A stretch of 64,000 bases of DNA, taken from positions 620,001 through 684,000 of the forward strand of contig CAVZVI010000014.1 of assembly GCA_963778675.1 (NCBI GenBank), written 5' to 3'. The notes under the pieces were generated by a model, which did not search any database, was not told the origin of the DNA, and was given only the letters and a program-made list of their open reading frames with translations. The DNA is from CAWCDJ01 sp963778675 (GTDB lineage Bacteria > Acidobacteriota > Terriglobia > Bryobacterales > Bryobacteraceae). Made by a program: the position numbers and the translations under genes. Of this stretch, positions 7,892 through 17,101 are shown piece after piece; the first letter of the stretch is position 1; each line of letters begins with the position of its first letter.

Positions 7892-9364
7892 ATGAAGAGA
7901 GGATTGATCTCCTGGATTCTGCTTTCCGCCGCATGCCTGAGCGCGCAGAACCCGCCTCCTCTGGAGCTGGGGCTCGACGTCAACGCCGCAAGCGATGCCG
8001 TGGTGGCAAGGGGCTGGCCGCTCCTGATCCGTGTAGGGGTGATTTCGGCAGACGGGAAGCCGGTGAGTATCGGGCTCAAGAGCGGCGCGTGGACGCAGGC
8101 GTTGAGCCTGACCGTGACGGACCAGAGCGGTGCGGCGCAAAAGTGGCCGGTGCAGTTGATCCAGCCGGCATCTCAGACCTTGAGCTTGAGCGGATTCGAC
8201 ACCGCGGAGGCCGTCTGGCTGGTGGCTCCCACTGATACTGCGTCGATCAACGCGGGCGTATATAACGTGTCGGCCACGCTGGATACCACTTCCTCCGCGG
8301 CAAGCGGGACGTTCGCCGGGGCCGTCGCCAGCAACGGCGCAGCGGTCACCTTGAATGTCGAAGCCGCGGGGCTCTCCGCCGAAGAAGAGGCCTCGAAGTA
8401 TCTTGCGTTTGCCGCTTATGCGCGGCTTCGAGGCGATACGCAAGGAACCGGAGCGGCGCTCGATACGCTGATCGCGCATCAGCCGACGATTCTGGAAGCG
8501 CAGGTCGAAAAGGGCGATTTGTTGGCCGCCGGCGGCGATTACCCTGGCGCGCTGGCCCTATACCAGCAGGCGCTGGCCAAATTTCTCGCGGCGAACCCCA
8601 AGGCTGCCGAGCCGCTCACTCTGTTCACCCGAAGAATGGACGCCGTATCGGCGATGATCGCGGGTCAAGGCTCGGTGACGAACGTGGCCCCCGGGAGCAC
8701 GGAACTGGTGTTCGCGCCCGATTCGATCGTGGCCGCCTATGGGTCTGGGCTGGCCAACTCGACGGAATCGGCCTCTGGTTCTCTGCAAACCACGCTCGGC
8801 GGAACCACGGTCACCATTACCGATTCGAAAGGAGTATCGGTACTTGCTCCGCTGTTCTACGTGTCTCCGGCACAGGTGAACTACGCGGCGCCGCCCTCTG
8901 TCGCGCTCGGCCAGGCGACGGTAACGGTGAAATCCGGCGACGGCTCGACGCACAGCGGTCCGGTGACGATCGCCGACGTGCAACCAGGCGTCTTCACGTT
9001 CAACGCAGCCGGTCTGGTCGCCGGCAGTATCGTGCGGGTTACGGATTCCGGACAGGTTCTTCAGAACATCTATGCCGTGGACGGAGCAGGCAACGTCGTG
9101 GCCGCGCCGGTGGATGTATCGAAAGACCAGGTCTACATGGTCTTCTATGCCACCGGAATCCGGCGCGCGCCGCAGAGCCAGGTGACGGTCTCGATCGGAG
9201 GCGTGGACGCGCCGGTGTCCTATGCGGGAACGCAAGGCTTCTACACCGGACTCGATCAGGTAAACGTGCAGTTGCCGCCGGCGCTGGCGGGCCGCGGGGA
9301 TGTGCCCGTCATCCTCAGCGTAGCGGGAAAGCAAGCCAATACAGCGCGGCTCACGTTCAAGTAG
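7892..9364 (+). CDS. Secreted protein with C-terminal TIGR03437-like domain
   Basis: 490 residues, signal peptide to about residue 19 (AACLSAQ). Residues about 165-225 look like a short TPR-type helical part (EKGDLLAAGGDYPGALALY). From about residue 265 the chain carries the Ig-like domain abundant in Solibacter-type genomes: APGSTELVFAPDSIVAAYG, APLFYVSPAQVNYAAPPSV, a PGVFTFNAAG segment and YMVFYATGIR. This domain occurs at the C-terminus of many secreted acidobacterial proteins and its role is unknown. GGAGG 5 nt before the ATG overlaps the preceding stop, so the gene is translated together with the metzincin-like gene. Confidence 0.82.
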   Translation: MKRGLISWILLSAACLSAQNPPPLELGLDVNAASDAVVARGWPLLIRVGVISADGKPVSIGLKSGAWTQALSLTVTDQSGAAQKWPVQLIQPASQTLSLSGFDTAEAVWLVAPTDTASINAGVYNVSATLDTTSSAASGTFAGAVASNGAAVTLNVEAAGLSAEEEASKYLAFAAYARLRGDTQGTGAALDTLIAHQPTILEAQVEKGDLLAAGGDYPGALALYQQALAKFLAANPKAAEPLTLFTRRMDAVSAMIAGQGSVTNVAPGSTELVFAPDSIVAAYGSGLANSTESASGSLQTTLGGTTVTITDSKGVSVLAPLFYVSPAQVNYAAPPSVALGQATVTVKSGDGSTHSGPVTIADVQPGVFTFNAAGLVAGSIVRVTDSGQVLQNIYAVDGAGNVVAAPVDVSKDQVYMVFYATGIRRAPQSQVTVSIGGVDAPVSYAGTQGFYTGLDQVNVQLPPALAGRGDVPVILSVAGKQANTARLTFK

Positions 9365-9424
9365 GCAATCCGGTTGCGCCCGTGGCGTTTCTTCGCCCTG
9401 CGTTAGCGATAGAATGTTAAGCGC

Positions 9425-10420
9425 ATGAACCGCCCATTCTCTATCCTCTTCTCCGCCGCCCTGCTGGCACTGCCGGGTGCGGCGCAAGTGAAGATTACAC
9501 CCGGCCCCGAAAAGATCGCGATCGAGATTAACGGCAAACCATTCAGCGATTTCTATGTCGCGGGCGCCACGGTTTCAAAGCCGTACCTCTGGCCCCTGCG
9601 CGCCGCCACCGGCACGTACGTCACGCGCATGTGGCCGATGGAAAAGGTGCCCGAGGAGTTCGACGGCAATGCCTATAAGTGGGCTAAGAACAAGCGCCCC
9701 GATCACCAGCACCAGCGCGGCTTGTGGTTCGCACACGACAGCGTCAACCACCTGGACTTCTGGAACAACGAGTTCTCTTACACCACGAAGAACCGGGGAA
9801 AGATTGCGCTGAAAAAGATCGATAAGGTCAAAAGCGGCAAGAATGAAGGATCGATCGCCGCCACCTTCGAATGGCAGGATATCGACGGCAAGAACCCGCC
9901 GATCCTGCGGGAAGACCGCGTCATGACCTTCTACGCCGATAAGGATGACCGGAGGATGGATCTCGACATCACGCTCACCGCGCTGAACGGTCCGGTCACT
10001 TTCGGCGACGGCAAAGACGGCGTCCTCGGCATTCGCATCCGCCCCGTCCTGCAGGAAGACCTGGGCACCGGCCACATCACCAATGCCGACGGCCTGGTGG
10101 GCGAGAAGGAAGCCTGGGGCAAGCCCTCCAATTGGTGCGATTACTCGGGCGAGATCAACGGCGAGAAGGTCGGCATTGCGATCCTCGACAACCCGGCCAA
10201 CCCGCGCCACCCGGTGCGCTGGCACGTCCGCGGCTACGGACTGTTCGCCGCCAATCCGTTCGGCGTCTCCGTGTTCACCGGCGACAAGTCGCAGAACGGC
10301 GCCATGACGATCGAGCCGGGCAAGAGCCTGAGATACCGCTACCGCATCATCATTCACCCGGGCGATGTCAATACCGGCGGTGTCGCGGCCGATTGGGCGA
10401 AGTACACGAAGTCGATGTAG
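9425..10420 (+). CDS. PmoA-like family protein (DUF6807), secreted
   Basis: 331 residues with a signal peptide (LLALPGAAQ). The body matches the family labelled PmoA or DUF6807: KPFSDFYVAGATVSKPYLWP, DHQHQRGLWFAHDSVN, NPANPRHPVRWHVRGYGLFA and FRYRYRI-like ends. Despite the name there is no sign of a membrane-bound methane monooxygenase: no transmembrane helices and no pmoB or pmoC nearby. In Acidobacteriota and Planctomycetota such genes usually sit among carbohydrate-degradation genes. The activity is unknown. Confidence 0.8.
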   Translation: MNRPFSILFSAALLALPGAAQVKITPGPEKIAIEINGKPFSDFYVAGATVSKPYLWPLRAATGTYVTRMWPMEKVPEEFDGNAYKWAKNKRPDHQHQRGLWFAHDSVNHLDFWNNEFSYTTKNRGKIALKKIDKVKSGKNEGSIAATFEWQDIDGKNPPILREDRVMTFYADKDDRRMDLDITLTALNGPVTFGDGKDGVLGIRIRPVLQEDLGTGHITNADGLVGEKEAWGKPSNWCDYSGEINGEKVGIAILDNPANPRHPVRWHVRGYGLFAANPFGVSVFTGDKSQNGAMTIEPGKSLRYRYRIIIHPGDVNTGGVAADWAKYTKSM

Positions 10421-10423
10421 CGG

Positions 10424-10858
10424 CTATTCCTTGAGCTTGGGAAACAACACGCGGTCCAGGATGCGGCGCGACAGGTCTTCCAGGCCGAGGTACTGATCGG
10501 CGGCGCGGTCGCGGTACGACAGCTTGTTGCCCGGCAGGATGCCGATCTCGATGACCAACGGCTCTCCGCCGTGATCGATCTGAAACCCGGGAATGGCCGG
10601 GACCGCGCTCACCTCGACCTTCCCGCACTGCTGCCACTTGCCGTCGCGCTCTTCACGCGCCACAGCGACCACCTTCCCCGACAACAGTTCGGCCTCCGAT
10701 GCGTGCGCGCCGAAGGCCGTATTGTAGCTTTCGAGGCAGGAGCGGATAGCTTCGTACAACTCCACGAGCGCATCCGGAAGGCGGTCGAGAATGCGTTTTT
10801 CCCGGGCGCGCCGCTCCTTCTCCTCGGTGATTCTCATCTGCAGCCACTGGAAGCTCAT
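10424..10858 (-). CDS. Conserved hypothetical protein (144 aa)
   Basis: A soluble 144-residue protein with no signal peptide. The N-terminal half is helical and charged (MRITEEKERRAREKRILDRL); the C-terminal half is beta-rich (GKVEVSAVPAIPGFQIDHGG). I do not recognise a named family. The ATG at 10858 is preferred over the much longer open frame, whose upstream part merely overlaps the M16 peptidase gene in another frame. It is followed convergently, 3 nt away, by the PmoA-like gene. Confidence 0.6.
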   Translation of the reverse strand: MSFQWLQMRITEEKERRAREKRILDRLPDALVELYEAIRSCLESYNTAFGAHASEAELLSGKVVAVAREERDGKWQQCGKVEVSAVPAIPGFQIDHGGEPLVIEIGILPGNKLSYRDRAADQYLGLEDLSRRILDRVLFPKLKE

Positions 10859-10902
10859 GAAAGGTCCATGGTAGCAGCAGGATTCGGCGGCTCGCCGCGG
10901 GT

Positions 10903-12303
10903 TCAATTCGCCTTGGTGACCGTAACCTCGCCGAACTTCTTCAGAACGTCCCCGATCTTCGAGGCGTCGCCGACCACCACGATGGCCGCCTGTTCCGGGG
11001 CGATGTATTTTTTCGCCACGGCCAGAACCTGGTCGGGCTCCACCGACCGGACGCGTGTCACGTAGGTCTCCAGGTAATTGCTCGGAAGGCCCAGGGTTTG
11101 CATCACGCTGAGCTGGTTGGCTACCCCATCCTGCGTCTCCATCGGCAGCAGATACAAACCGGCGAGGAAGTTCTTCACGTCGGTCAGCTCCGGCGCGGGT
11201 ACCGGTTTGGCCGCCATGCCGTCCATCTCGGCAAGGACGGCCTTGAGAGCGGGCTCCAGCACGTCGTTGCGAACCTGGGTTACGGCCTGAAAATCGGCGG
11301 AGTCGCGGTGGGTGTCGTACTGGCTGTGCGCGTCGTAGGCGAACCCCTGCTTTTCGCGGATGTTCACGAACATGCGGGAACTGGCTCCGCCACCCAATAC
11401 GGTGTTGGCGACCCGCAGCGGAAAGAAATCCGGAGTGAGACGGGTGGGAGCCACGCGGCCGACATGGATATCGGCCTGCACCGATCCCGGCCGGTCCACC
11501 AGCACGATCTCCCGCTTCGCCGCGGGCACCTCCATCTTCGGAGCAGCCGGCAGCGGCTTCTGTTTCCAACCGCCGAATTCCGCTGTCAGGGTCTTGATCA
11601 GCTCTTCGCGCGGCGGCAGTTTTCCCAGCAGGATCAGAGTCGCGTTGTTGGGAACCAGGTAGGTATCGCGGAAGCCGGCCAGCACCTTCGGATCGATCTT
11701 CGCGATCGCGGCCTCGGTCGGCGCGATGTGCGCATAGGGCGACGAGCCGTACACCACCTCGGCCATCTTCTCTTCGGCCAGGAACCCCGGCTCGGATCTT
11801 TCCGCGCGCAGCGCCTGAACGCGGTTCTGCTTGTGCAGGTTCACTTCATCCTGAGGGAACGCCGCATTCATGGCGCAGTCCGCCATCAGGGCCAGCAGCT
11901 TGCCGAGGTTTTCCGACAGCGCGCTGCCCGACAGCGTCAGCGAGTCGGGACCTGACGCACCTCCCAGCGATCCGCCCAAGGAGTCCGTCTCTTCGGAGAT
12001 CTGACGCGACGTTCGCGTCTTGGTGCCTTCGTTCAGGAGTGCGGCCACGGCCTCCGAAAGGCCAGGCATATCCTTCGGATCGAACTTGCTGCCCGCCTGG
12101 AAATTGAGGCGCGCCGTTACCAGCGGGAAGCGCCCGTCTTCCACCAGCACCAGGCCTAGCCCGTTCGGCAGTTTGGTTTCGTAAACCGGAGGCAGTTTGT
12201 AGCCGGGGATGGGTGGGGTTTGAGGCTCCTTGGTCCGGTCCAGCGTCTGTGCGGCCAAGCCGATCGCGGCCACCGCGGCTATAGCAATTGTTCGCTTCAA
12301 CAT
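10903..12303 (-). CDS. M16 peptidase-family protein, inactive partner
   Basis: 466 residues with a signal peptide (AIAAVAAIGLAAQ). It has the two repeated M16 domains (LPNGLGLVLVEDGRFPLVTA and later VANTVLGGGASSRMFVNIRE), but the zinc motif HxxEH is absent: the equivalent place reads MPGLSEAVAALLNEGT. Such subunits pair with an active M16 partner, here the gene directly upstream. The ATG at 12303 overlaps the upstream TGA (TGATG) and is preceded by GGAGGGG; a GTG one codon earlier is an alternative. Likely periplasmic, forming a heterodimer that degrades peptides. Confidence 0.9.
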   Translation of the reverse strand: MLKRTIAIAAVAAIGLAAQTLDRTKEPQTPPIPGYKLPPVYETKLPNGLGLVLVEDGRFPLVTARLNFQAGSKFDPKDMPGLSEAVAALLNEGTKTRTSRQISEETDSLGGSLGGASGPDSLTLSGSALSENLGKLLALMADCAMNAAFPQDEVNLHKQNRVQALRAERSEPGFLAEEKMAEVVYGSSPYAHIAPTEAAIAKIDPKVLAGFRDTYLVPNNATLILLGKLPPREELIKTLTAEFGGWKQKPLPAAPKMEVPAAKREIVLVDRPGSVQADIHVGRVAPTRLTPDFFPLRVANTVLGGGASSRMFVNIREKQGFAYDAHSQYDTHRDSADFQAVTQVRNDVLEPALKAVLAEMDGMAAKPVPAPELTDVKNFLAGLYLLPMETQDGVANQLSVMQTLGLPSNYLETYVTRVRSVEPDQVLAVAKKYIAPEQAAIVVVGDASKIGDVLKKFGEVTVTKAN

Positions 12304-13679
12304 CACTGCCCCTCCTTCGGTTGTGTAGCCTGCGGCGGCGCCGCGGGCGCCGGCTGGATGACCAGCACCGCGCGGCGTTCCGGCGTCAAATATTTCTTCA
12401 CAGCTGCCTGAACCTGCTCCGGCGTCACCGCCAGCATCCGGTCCAGTTCGGTATTGACGAGGCCCGGATCGCCATCCGCGATTTCATATTGGGCGAGCGC
12501 CTGCGCGCGGCTGAGCGACCCCTGCAGGCTGCGGATCCGGCCCGCGCGAAGCTGCATCTTGACGCGTTCCAGTTCCTTGGCATCCACGGGCTCCGCGGCG
12601 AGCTTGGTCAACTCTTCCTGTACCTGCGCGATCATCTGGTCGGAAGTAAAATTGGGTTTGTATAGCAGAAAAATCGCGTAGGGTTCCGGGTCACGGTAGT
12701 CCTGTGCGCTGGCGAACGGCCACCCCAGGTTCGCCTCGTACTGGATCACCGACTGCTTGCCTTTCACCAGGTCCTGCCGTAGCCGCGAGCTGTCGCCCGC
12801 CGTCAGGATGGCGTCCGCCATGTTCAGCGCATAGTAATCCGGCGAGCGGCGCTTGGGACCCATGAATCCGAGGACCAGACCCGGCACCTGCGCCAGCTTG
12901 TCGTGGTACACCTGGGTGCGCGGCTGGAAGCCCGCCGGCTCCGCCAGGCTCGGGTGCGCCGGCTTGGGCTGCGACGGAATGTCTCCGAAATATTCCTCAA
13001 TGAGCTTCTTGGTCTCGGGAATCTGAATATCGCCCACGATCACCAGTGCCGCGTTGTCCGGCGCATAGTACGTCTTGAAGAACTTGCGAACGTCTTCGAC
13101 GCTGGCCGCGTTCAGGTCTTCGAACGACCCGATCAACGAATGAGAGCTCTGCCAGTTGCGGAACATCAGCGTCGGCCACACGTCCACGATGGCCGTCGCA
13201 TACGGCTGGTTGTCGAAACTCAGCCGACGCTCCTGCTTCACGGCCTCCTTTTGGTTCTTCAAGTTTTCGTCGGTAATCGCAAGGCTTCGCATGCGGTCCG
13301 ATTCCAGCCACAACGCCGTGGCCAGCTTGTTCGAGGGGAGAATGTCGTAATAATCCGTAAAATCGGGATGCGTCGACCCGTTCAGGGTGCCGCCATTCGA
13401 TTCCACGGTCTTGAAGTGTGTCCCCTTCGGCGCGTTGGCCGAACCTTCGAACATCATGTGCTCGAACAGGTGCGCGAACCCGGTGCGGCCCTTCTCTTCC
13501 GAGCGTGAGCCCACGTCATAGATCATGTAAACCGTGACCACCGGGACGGCGTTGTCCTTCGAGAGCACCACCCGCAACCCGTTCTTTAGCTGGTACTTCT
13601 CGATGGGGATTGTGAAATCGGCGCTTCTCGCCAGGAAAGCACCCGAAATGAGTAAACTACAGGCGATCAGTTTTTTCAT
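12303..13679 (-). CDS. M16 zinc peptidase, catalytic subunit
   Basis: 458 residues, signal peptide to about residue 19. The inverted zinc motif HLFEH is at His70-Glu73-His74, followed about 76 residues on by the expected downstream Glu region (NQKEAVKQERRL). The second domain (about 230-440) holds the usual FMGPKRRSPDYYALNMADAI segment. AAGGA lies 6 nt before the ATG. It is first in a two-gene unit with the inactive M16 homologue; together they would form a periplasmic peptidase of the PqqL/pitrilysin type. Confidence 0.93.
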   Translation of the reverse strand: MKKLIACSLLISGAFLARSADFTIPIEKYQLKNGLRVVLSKDNAVPVVTVYMIYDVGSRSEEKGRTGFAHLFEHMMFEGSANAPKGTHFKTVESNGGTLNGSTHPDFTDYYDILPSNKLATALWLESDRMRSLAITDENLKNQKEAVKQERRLSFDNQPYATAIVDVWPTLMFRNWQSSHSLIGSFEDLNAASVEDVRKFFKTYYAPDNAALVIVGDIQIPETKKLIEEYFGDIPSQPKPAHPSLAEPAGFQPRTQVYHDKLAQVPGLVLGFMGPKRRSPDYYALNMADAILTAGDSSRLRQDLVKGKQSVIQYEANLGWPFASAQDYRDPEPYAIFLLYKPNFTSDQMIAQVQEELTKLAAEPVDAKELERVKMQLRAGRIRSLQGSLSRAQALAQYEIADGDPGLVNTELDRMLAVTPEQVQAAVKKYLTPERRAVLVIQPAPAAPPQATQPKEGQ

Positions 13680-13740
13680 GCTATTCCTTCCGACGAACCA
13701 CTCCCTGAAAGGTTTCTATGGCAGCGCTACCGCGAAACCC

Positions 13741-14799
13741 CTATGATCGCACGGCCGCAAGACCACGGCCCGCGGCCCCCCGTGCAGGCCGCACAGGGAG
13801 TTCGCCCAGCGGTTCGGAGGCCGGCTCGAAGGAGAACCACCTCGCCAGGACCTCGTCGCTCACGCGCTTCCGGCGCATGATCTGTTGACGCTGCCTGAGC
13901 GCCCGCGGCAGGCACTTTGCCACATGCCAGAACGCTTTGAGCGAAGCGTGCTCCCACAAGAGAGTTCCGCCCACCACCATCAGGTCGCGCGCGGTCGCGG
14001 GCAGCCAGCAGCGCCGGTAGACGCCGCTGGTGGTGTTCTTGATCCGCATGAGGAAGCGGTTCTTGACGGAATGCATGTTGATAAGCGCCGGTAAGCCGCG
14101 GCGCTTGCCCGGGGTTACGGTGCGGACGTGGTAGGCCTCGGCCTCCGGAGTGTAGATGCAGCGCCATCCCATCAACTGCGCGCGCCACGCGACATCCGCA
14201 TCTTCGCGGTATACGAAGAAATCCGGATCGAAAAAGCTGCCGTCCACCGCCACGTCGTCAATCATTTTCCGGCGGAAGAGGGCCGCGGCCGCGCTGGCTC
14301 CGAAGACGTATTCCATGCGCTCGAAGCAGCGGGCGGCCGGCTGGTGCCAGCCCCGGTCAAAATGCCGCATGGCCGGGGTAAAGAAGATGCCGGTCGAGTC
14401 GATGCGCGGTTCGCTGAGGGGTTGGAATCCGGGTCCGATGGAAAGCAGCTTCCCGCATACGGCGCCTGCTCCGGAATCCACCTCCCCAGCCTCCACCAGC
14501 TTGCGGACGAACCCGGGCAGCAGCAGCACATCCGGATTCAGGGTCAGGATCCATTCCGTATTGAGCGCCCGGATGGCCCGGTTTTGCCCCTCGGCGAAAC
14601 CCACATTCCGGTTCTGATACAGGACTTTGATTCTGCCCTTAAACTCCTTCAGAATCTGCCGGGTAGCGTCGGTGGAGGCGTTCTCCGCGACGGCTACCTG
14701 AAGGATCACACCCTCCTGCTCCAGAAGGGCTTCGAGGCAGCGCCGGATATACCTGGCGCTATTGCAGGTTACGATGGCAACACCTACGGTCGGGTCGGG
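13741..14799 (-). CDS. Glycosyltransferase family 2
   Basis: About 353 residues from a GTG start. The N-terminal GT-A fold is clear: VGVAIVTCNSARYIRRCLEA, VAVAENASTDATRQILKEF, QNRNVGFAEGQNRAI and the metal/nucleotide motif in LTLNPDVLLLPGF. A later FFVYREDADVAWRAQLMGW is typical of rhamnosyltransferase-like members that build cell-surface polysaccharides. The C-terminal 100 residues are basic and may contact the membrane. No sugar-synthesis genes are adjacent, so the acceptor is unknown. The first codon (GTG) ends at 14802; the next gene on the other strand is a sigma factor. Confidence 0.88.
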   Translation of the reverse strand, partial: PDPTVGVAIVTCNSARYIRRCLEALLEQEGVILQVAVAENASTDATRQILKEFKGRIKVLYQNRNVGFAEGQNRAIRALNTEWILTLNPDVLLLPGFVRKLVEAGEVDSGAGAVCGKLLSIGPGFQPLSEPRIDSTGIFFTPAMRHFDRGWHQPAARCFERMEYVFGASAAAALFRRKMIDDVAVDGSFFDPDFFVYREDADVAWRAQLMGWRCIYTPEAEAYHVRTVTPGKRRGLPALINMHSVKNRFLMRIKNTTSGVYRRCWLPATARDLMVVGGTLLWEHASLKAFWHVAKCLPRALRQRQQIMRRKRVSDEVLARWFSFEPASEPLGELPVRPARGAAGRGLAAVRS

Positions 14800-14946
14800 C
14801 ACTAGGTATGAGTCCGTTCCAAAGACCCGGCCGGCCCGCTTTCAACTACACTTAGGTTAATCCGGCGGCAAATTCTGTTAAAAAATATCCGTCCGGCCCT
14901 GTAGTGGATTTTGGGCCTTCAGGGGTCTTTGAGATGGCTCGGAACC

Positions 14947-15501
14947 ATGGCGGTGTCTTCGGTCGGTGAAAAGCTAGTGGGGATTCTCCGGCAAGAACGG
15001 ACCAGCACCGCATTACAGGACAGGGTGGCGCAGTTGTTCGTAGAGGCGCGAGACGACGTTTACCGGTACCTGCTGACGCTGGGCGTCTATCCGCCCGGGG
15101 CGCAGGAGGCGACGCAGGAAGTCTTTCTTCGCCTTTACTCCACGCTGAAGAAGGGCGAGCAGATCCAAAACCCGCGGGGCTGGATCTTCCGGGTGGCACA
15201 CAATTACGGCCTGAAGCTGCGCGAGAAGCAGGTGTCTGAAGAGCCGTTCGGAGCGGTGCTCGAAGCCAGCCTGCCGGCCGTCCCGCGCAATCCGGAAGAC
15301 GCCCTGCTCGAAAACGAGCGGATGCGCCGCTTCCACGCTGCCGTCGAAGGGCTCTCCGAGCAACAGAGGCGCTGCCTGTTTCTCCGCATGGAGGGCCTGC
15401 GCTATCCGGAAATCGCCTCGGCCCTGGGGATCAGCCCGTCGGCGGTCGGCGAGTTTTTGCGCCGCGCCATGCTGCGGCTGAAGAAGGTGCGGGATGAATA
15501 G
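14947..15501 (+). CDS. ECF-type RNA polymerase sigma factor
   Basis: 184 residues from the ATG at 14947; the upstream TTG in frame is less likely. Region 2 is seen in LFVEARDDVYRYLLTLGVYP and ATQEVFLRLYSTLKK with the NPRGWIFRVAHN core. Region 4 is LSEQQRRCLFLRMEGLRYPE followed by a helix-turn-helix (ALGISPSAVGEFLRRAMLRL). It overlaps the next gene, a zinc-finger anti-sigma factor, by 8 nt, so the two are an obligate regulatory pair. Such pairs in Acidobacteriota usually respond to envelope or nutritional signals; the signal here is unknown. Confidence 0.93.
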   Translation: MAVSSVGEKLVGILRQERTSTALQDRVAQLFVEARDDVYRYLLTLGVYPPGAQEATQEVFLRLYSTLKKGEQIQNPRGWIFRVAHNYGLKLREKQVSEEPFGAVLEASLPAVPRNPEDALLENERMRRFHAAVEGLSEQQRRCLFLRMEGLRYPEIASALGISPSAVGEFLRRAMLRLKKVRDE

Positions 15502-17068
15502 CTTCCAGGGTCAGCATCCCGGCCACGATCTGCTGCTTCTTTACTTCGACGGCGAACTCCCTGCGCGCCGGGCCCGCCCGGTGGAAGAGCACCTGGCCGC
15601 GTGCTGGCAGTGCCGCGCCGAGGTCGAAGAGTTCCGCCAGACGGCGGCCGATTGCGTGCACTACCGCAATGCCGTGCAGGCCGCTTCGAGGCCGCCGGCT
15701 CCCTGGCGCGATCTCTCCCGAGATTTCGCCCGGATCGATGCCGAGTTTTCGGGCGAGCATCCGTATCGCCGCTGGCTACCGGCGGCCGCGGCCGCCCTGC
15801 TGGCCGCAGCCGGCTTGTTCTATCACTTCCGCGAAACGCCGTCGGTCCAGGCGGCCGCGCTGCTGCGAAAGGCGGTGGCGGCTTCCGATGCCCGGCCGGC
15901 GCCCCACCGGCATATCCGCGTTCGCACCAAAGCCCGCGAGACTTCTTTGGACGCCGCGCCCGACGTTCGGGCACTCTTCGTGAAGGCCCGGTACCCAGTG
16001 GACGATCCGTTGAGCGCGCGTTCCTACCAGCAGTGGCGCGACGCCCAGACCGTCCAGAGCGACGAGGTGGAAACCATCACGTCGGCTGATCCGCCGTTCG
16101 AGCCGTGCTATCGCATCCGCACGGTGGCGGCGGAAGGAGATCTGGCCACGGCCAGCCTCACGCTGCGCACGGCCGATCTCCACCCGGTGGAAGGTCGCTT
16201 CGAATTTCGCAATGAGGATTGGGTGGAATTGAGTGAGTTTACGGAGGCTCCGGACGTGGAAACGAGCATCGGAGCGCCGGTCCGGCGGGTTGTACCAAGC
16301 CAGCCCGTCCAGCCCGGGGGAACGGCCTCGATCTCTGAAGAACTGGCGGTATTAGCCGCCCTTCACGAGATCGGGGCCGACCTGGGCGACCCGCTCGAAA
16401 TCACGCGATCGCCGGAGCGCATCCTGGTCAGTGGCGTGGGTATCCCGCCCGAGCGCCAGCGGCAGATCCACCAGGCCCTCGACGCGCTGCCGAAAGTTTC
16501 GGTGCAGTTTTCGGACCCGGCATCATCCCCGCTCCCGCAAGAGCAGCAGCCCGCTTCCGGTGAGGCTTCGTCACCTGTAACGAAGCCCACCGGGATCGAG
16601 GCACGGCTTCAGCAGGCGTGGGGCGGCCGCGCCGAGTTCGAGCGCAACAGCGCGCAGTTGCTGGACTGGAACGACGCCGCGATGTCGCGCGTGTACGCCT
16701 TGCGCGCGCTGGCGCAGCGCTTCCCGGCCGATTCCGAAGCCGCTATGAGCGCCGGGGACCGGGCGGTGCTGCGCGATCTCGCCCGGGCCCATTTGGCCGC
16801 GCTATCGGCAAGAGCCGCATCCATCGAGCAGGCTCTTTCCCCCGTGCTCGGTACGGCCGGGGCTCCCGGCGCCGCCACGGATGCTCCTTCCTGGCAAAGT
16901 GCCACGGAAGAGCTGTTCCGCGCCGCGCGCCGCAGCGATCTGCTGCTCACGACACTCCTCGGCGCGACTCGCGACCGCTCCGCCAGCGCTTCCCTGGCGA
17001 CGGATCTGCGCGGCGCGCTGGCCGATCTGCGCGTTGAAACCGCTGCCTGCCAGCGGCTACTGCGCTAA
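15494..17068 (+). CDS. Anti-sigma factor with zinc-finger domain and long periplasmic part
   Basis: 524 residues. The N-terminal anti-sigma zinc finger is HLAACWQC (His33, Cys37, Cys40) after a HDLLLLYFDGELPARRARPV helix. One transmembrane helix lies at about 94-110 (WLPAAAAALLAAAGLFY). The remaining about 410 residues would be periplasmic and match nothing I recognise; they are helical and Ala/Arg-rich toward the C-terminus. It overlaps the sigma-factor gene by 8 nt. By family it binds and holds the sigma factor at the membrane until a signal acts on the outer part. Confidence 0.88.
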   Translation: MNSFQGQHPGHDLLLLYFDGELPARRARPVEEHLAACWQCRAEVEEFRQTAADCVHYRNAVQAASRPPAPWRDLSRDFARIDAEFSGEHPYRRWLPAAAAALLAAAGLFYHFRETPSVQAAALLRKAVAASDARPAPHRHIRVRTKARETSLDAAPDVRALFVKARYPVDDPLSARSYQQWRDAQTVQSDEVETITSADPPFEPCYRIRTVAAEGDLATASLTLRTADLHPVEGRFEFRNEDWVELSEFTEAPDVETSIGAPVRRVVPSQPVQPGGTASISEELAVLAALHEIGADLGDPLEITRSPERILVSGVGIPPERQRQIHQALDALPKVSVQFSDPASSPLPQEQQPASGEASSPVTKPTGIEARLQQAWGGRAEFERNSAQLLDWNDAAMSRVYALRALAQRFPADSEAAMSAGDRAVLRDLARAHLAALSARAASIEQALSPVLGTAGAPGAATDAPSWQSATEELFRAARRSDLLLTTLLGATRDRSASASLATDLRGALADLRVETAACQRLLR

Positions 17069-17086
17069 TTCTCTCGTCCCCCGAGG

Positions 17087-17098
17087 GGCCCCGGGGCC
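17087..17098. terminator. GC palindrome between convergent genes
   Basis: A perfect 12-nt palindrome (GGCCCCGGGGCC) lies in the 33-nt gap between the anti-sigma gene and the convergent TonB receptor gene. Only a short GTTT follows, so function as a two-way terminator is possible but weak. Confidence 0.3.
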
Positions 17099-17101
17099 GT
17101 T

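Noticed and set aside
6914..8479. Long minus-strand open frame opposite the metzincin-like and TIGR03437-like genes
   Set aside because: Arg/Gly/Ala-rich composition without domain pattern; it is the antisense shadow expected in GC-rich DNA.
9425..10420. Reading the PmoA-like gene as a methane monooxygenase subunit
   Set aside because: No membrane helices, a signal peptide instead, and no pmoB or pmoC nearby.
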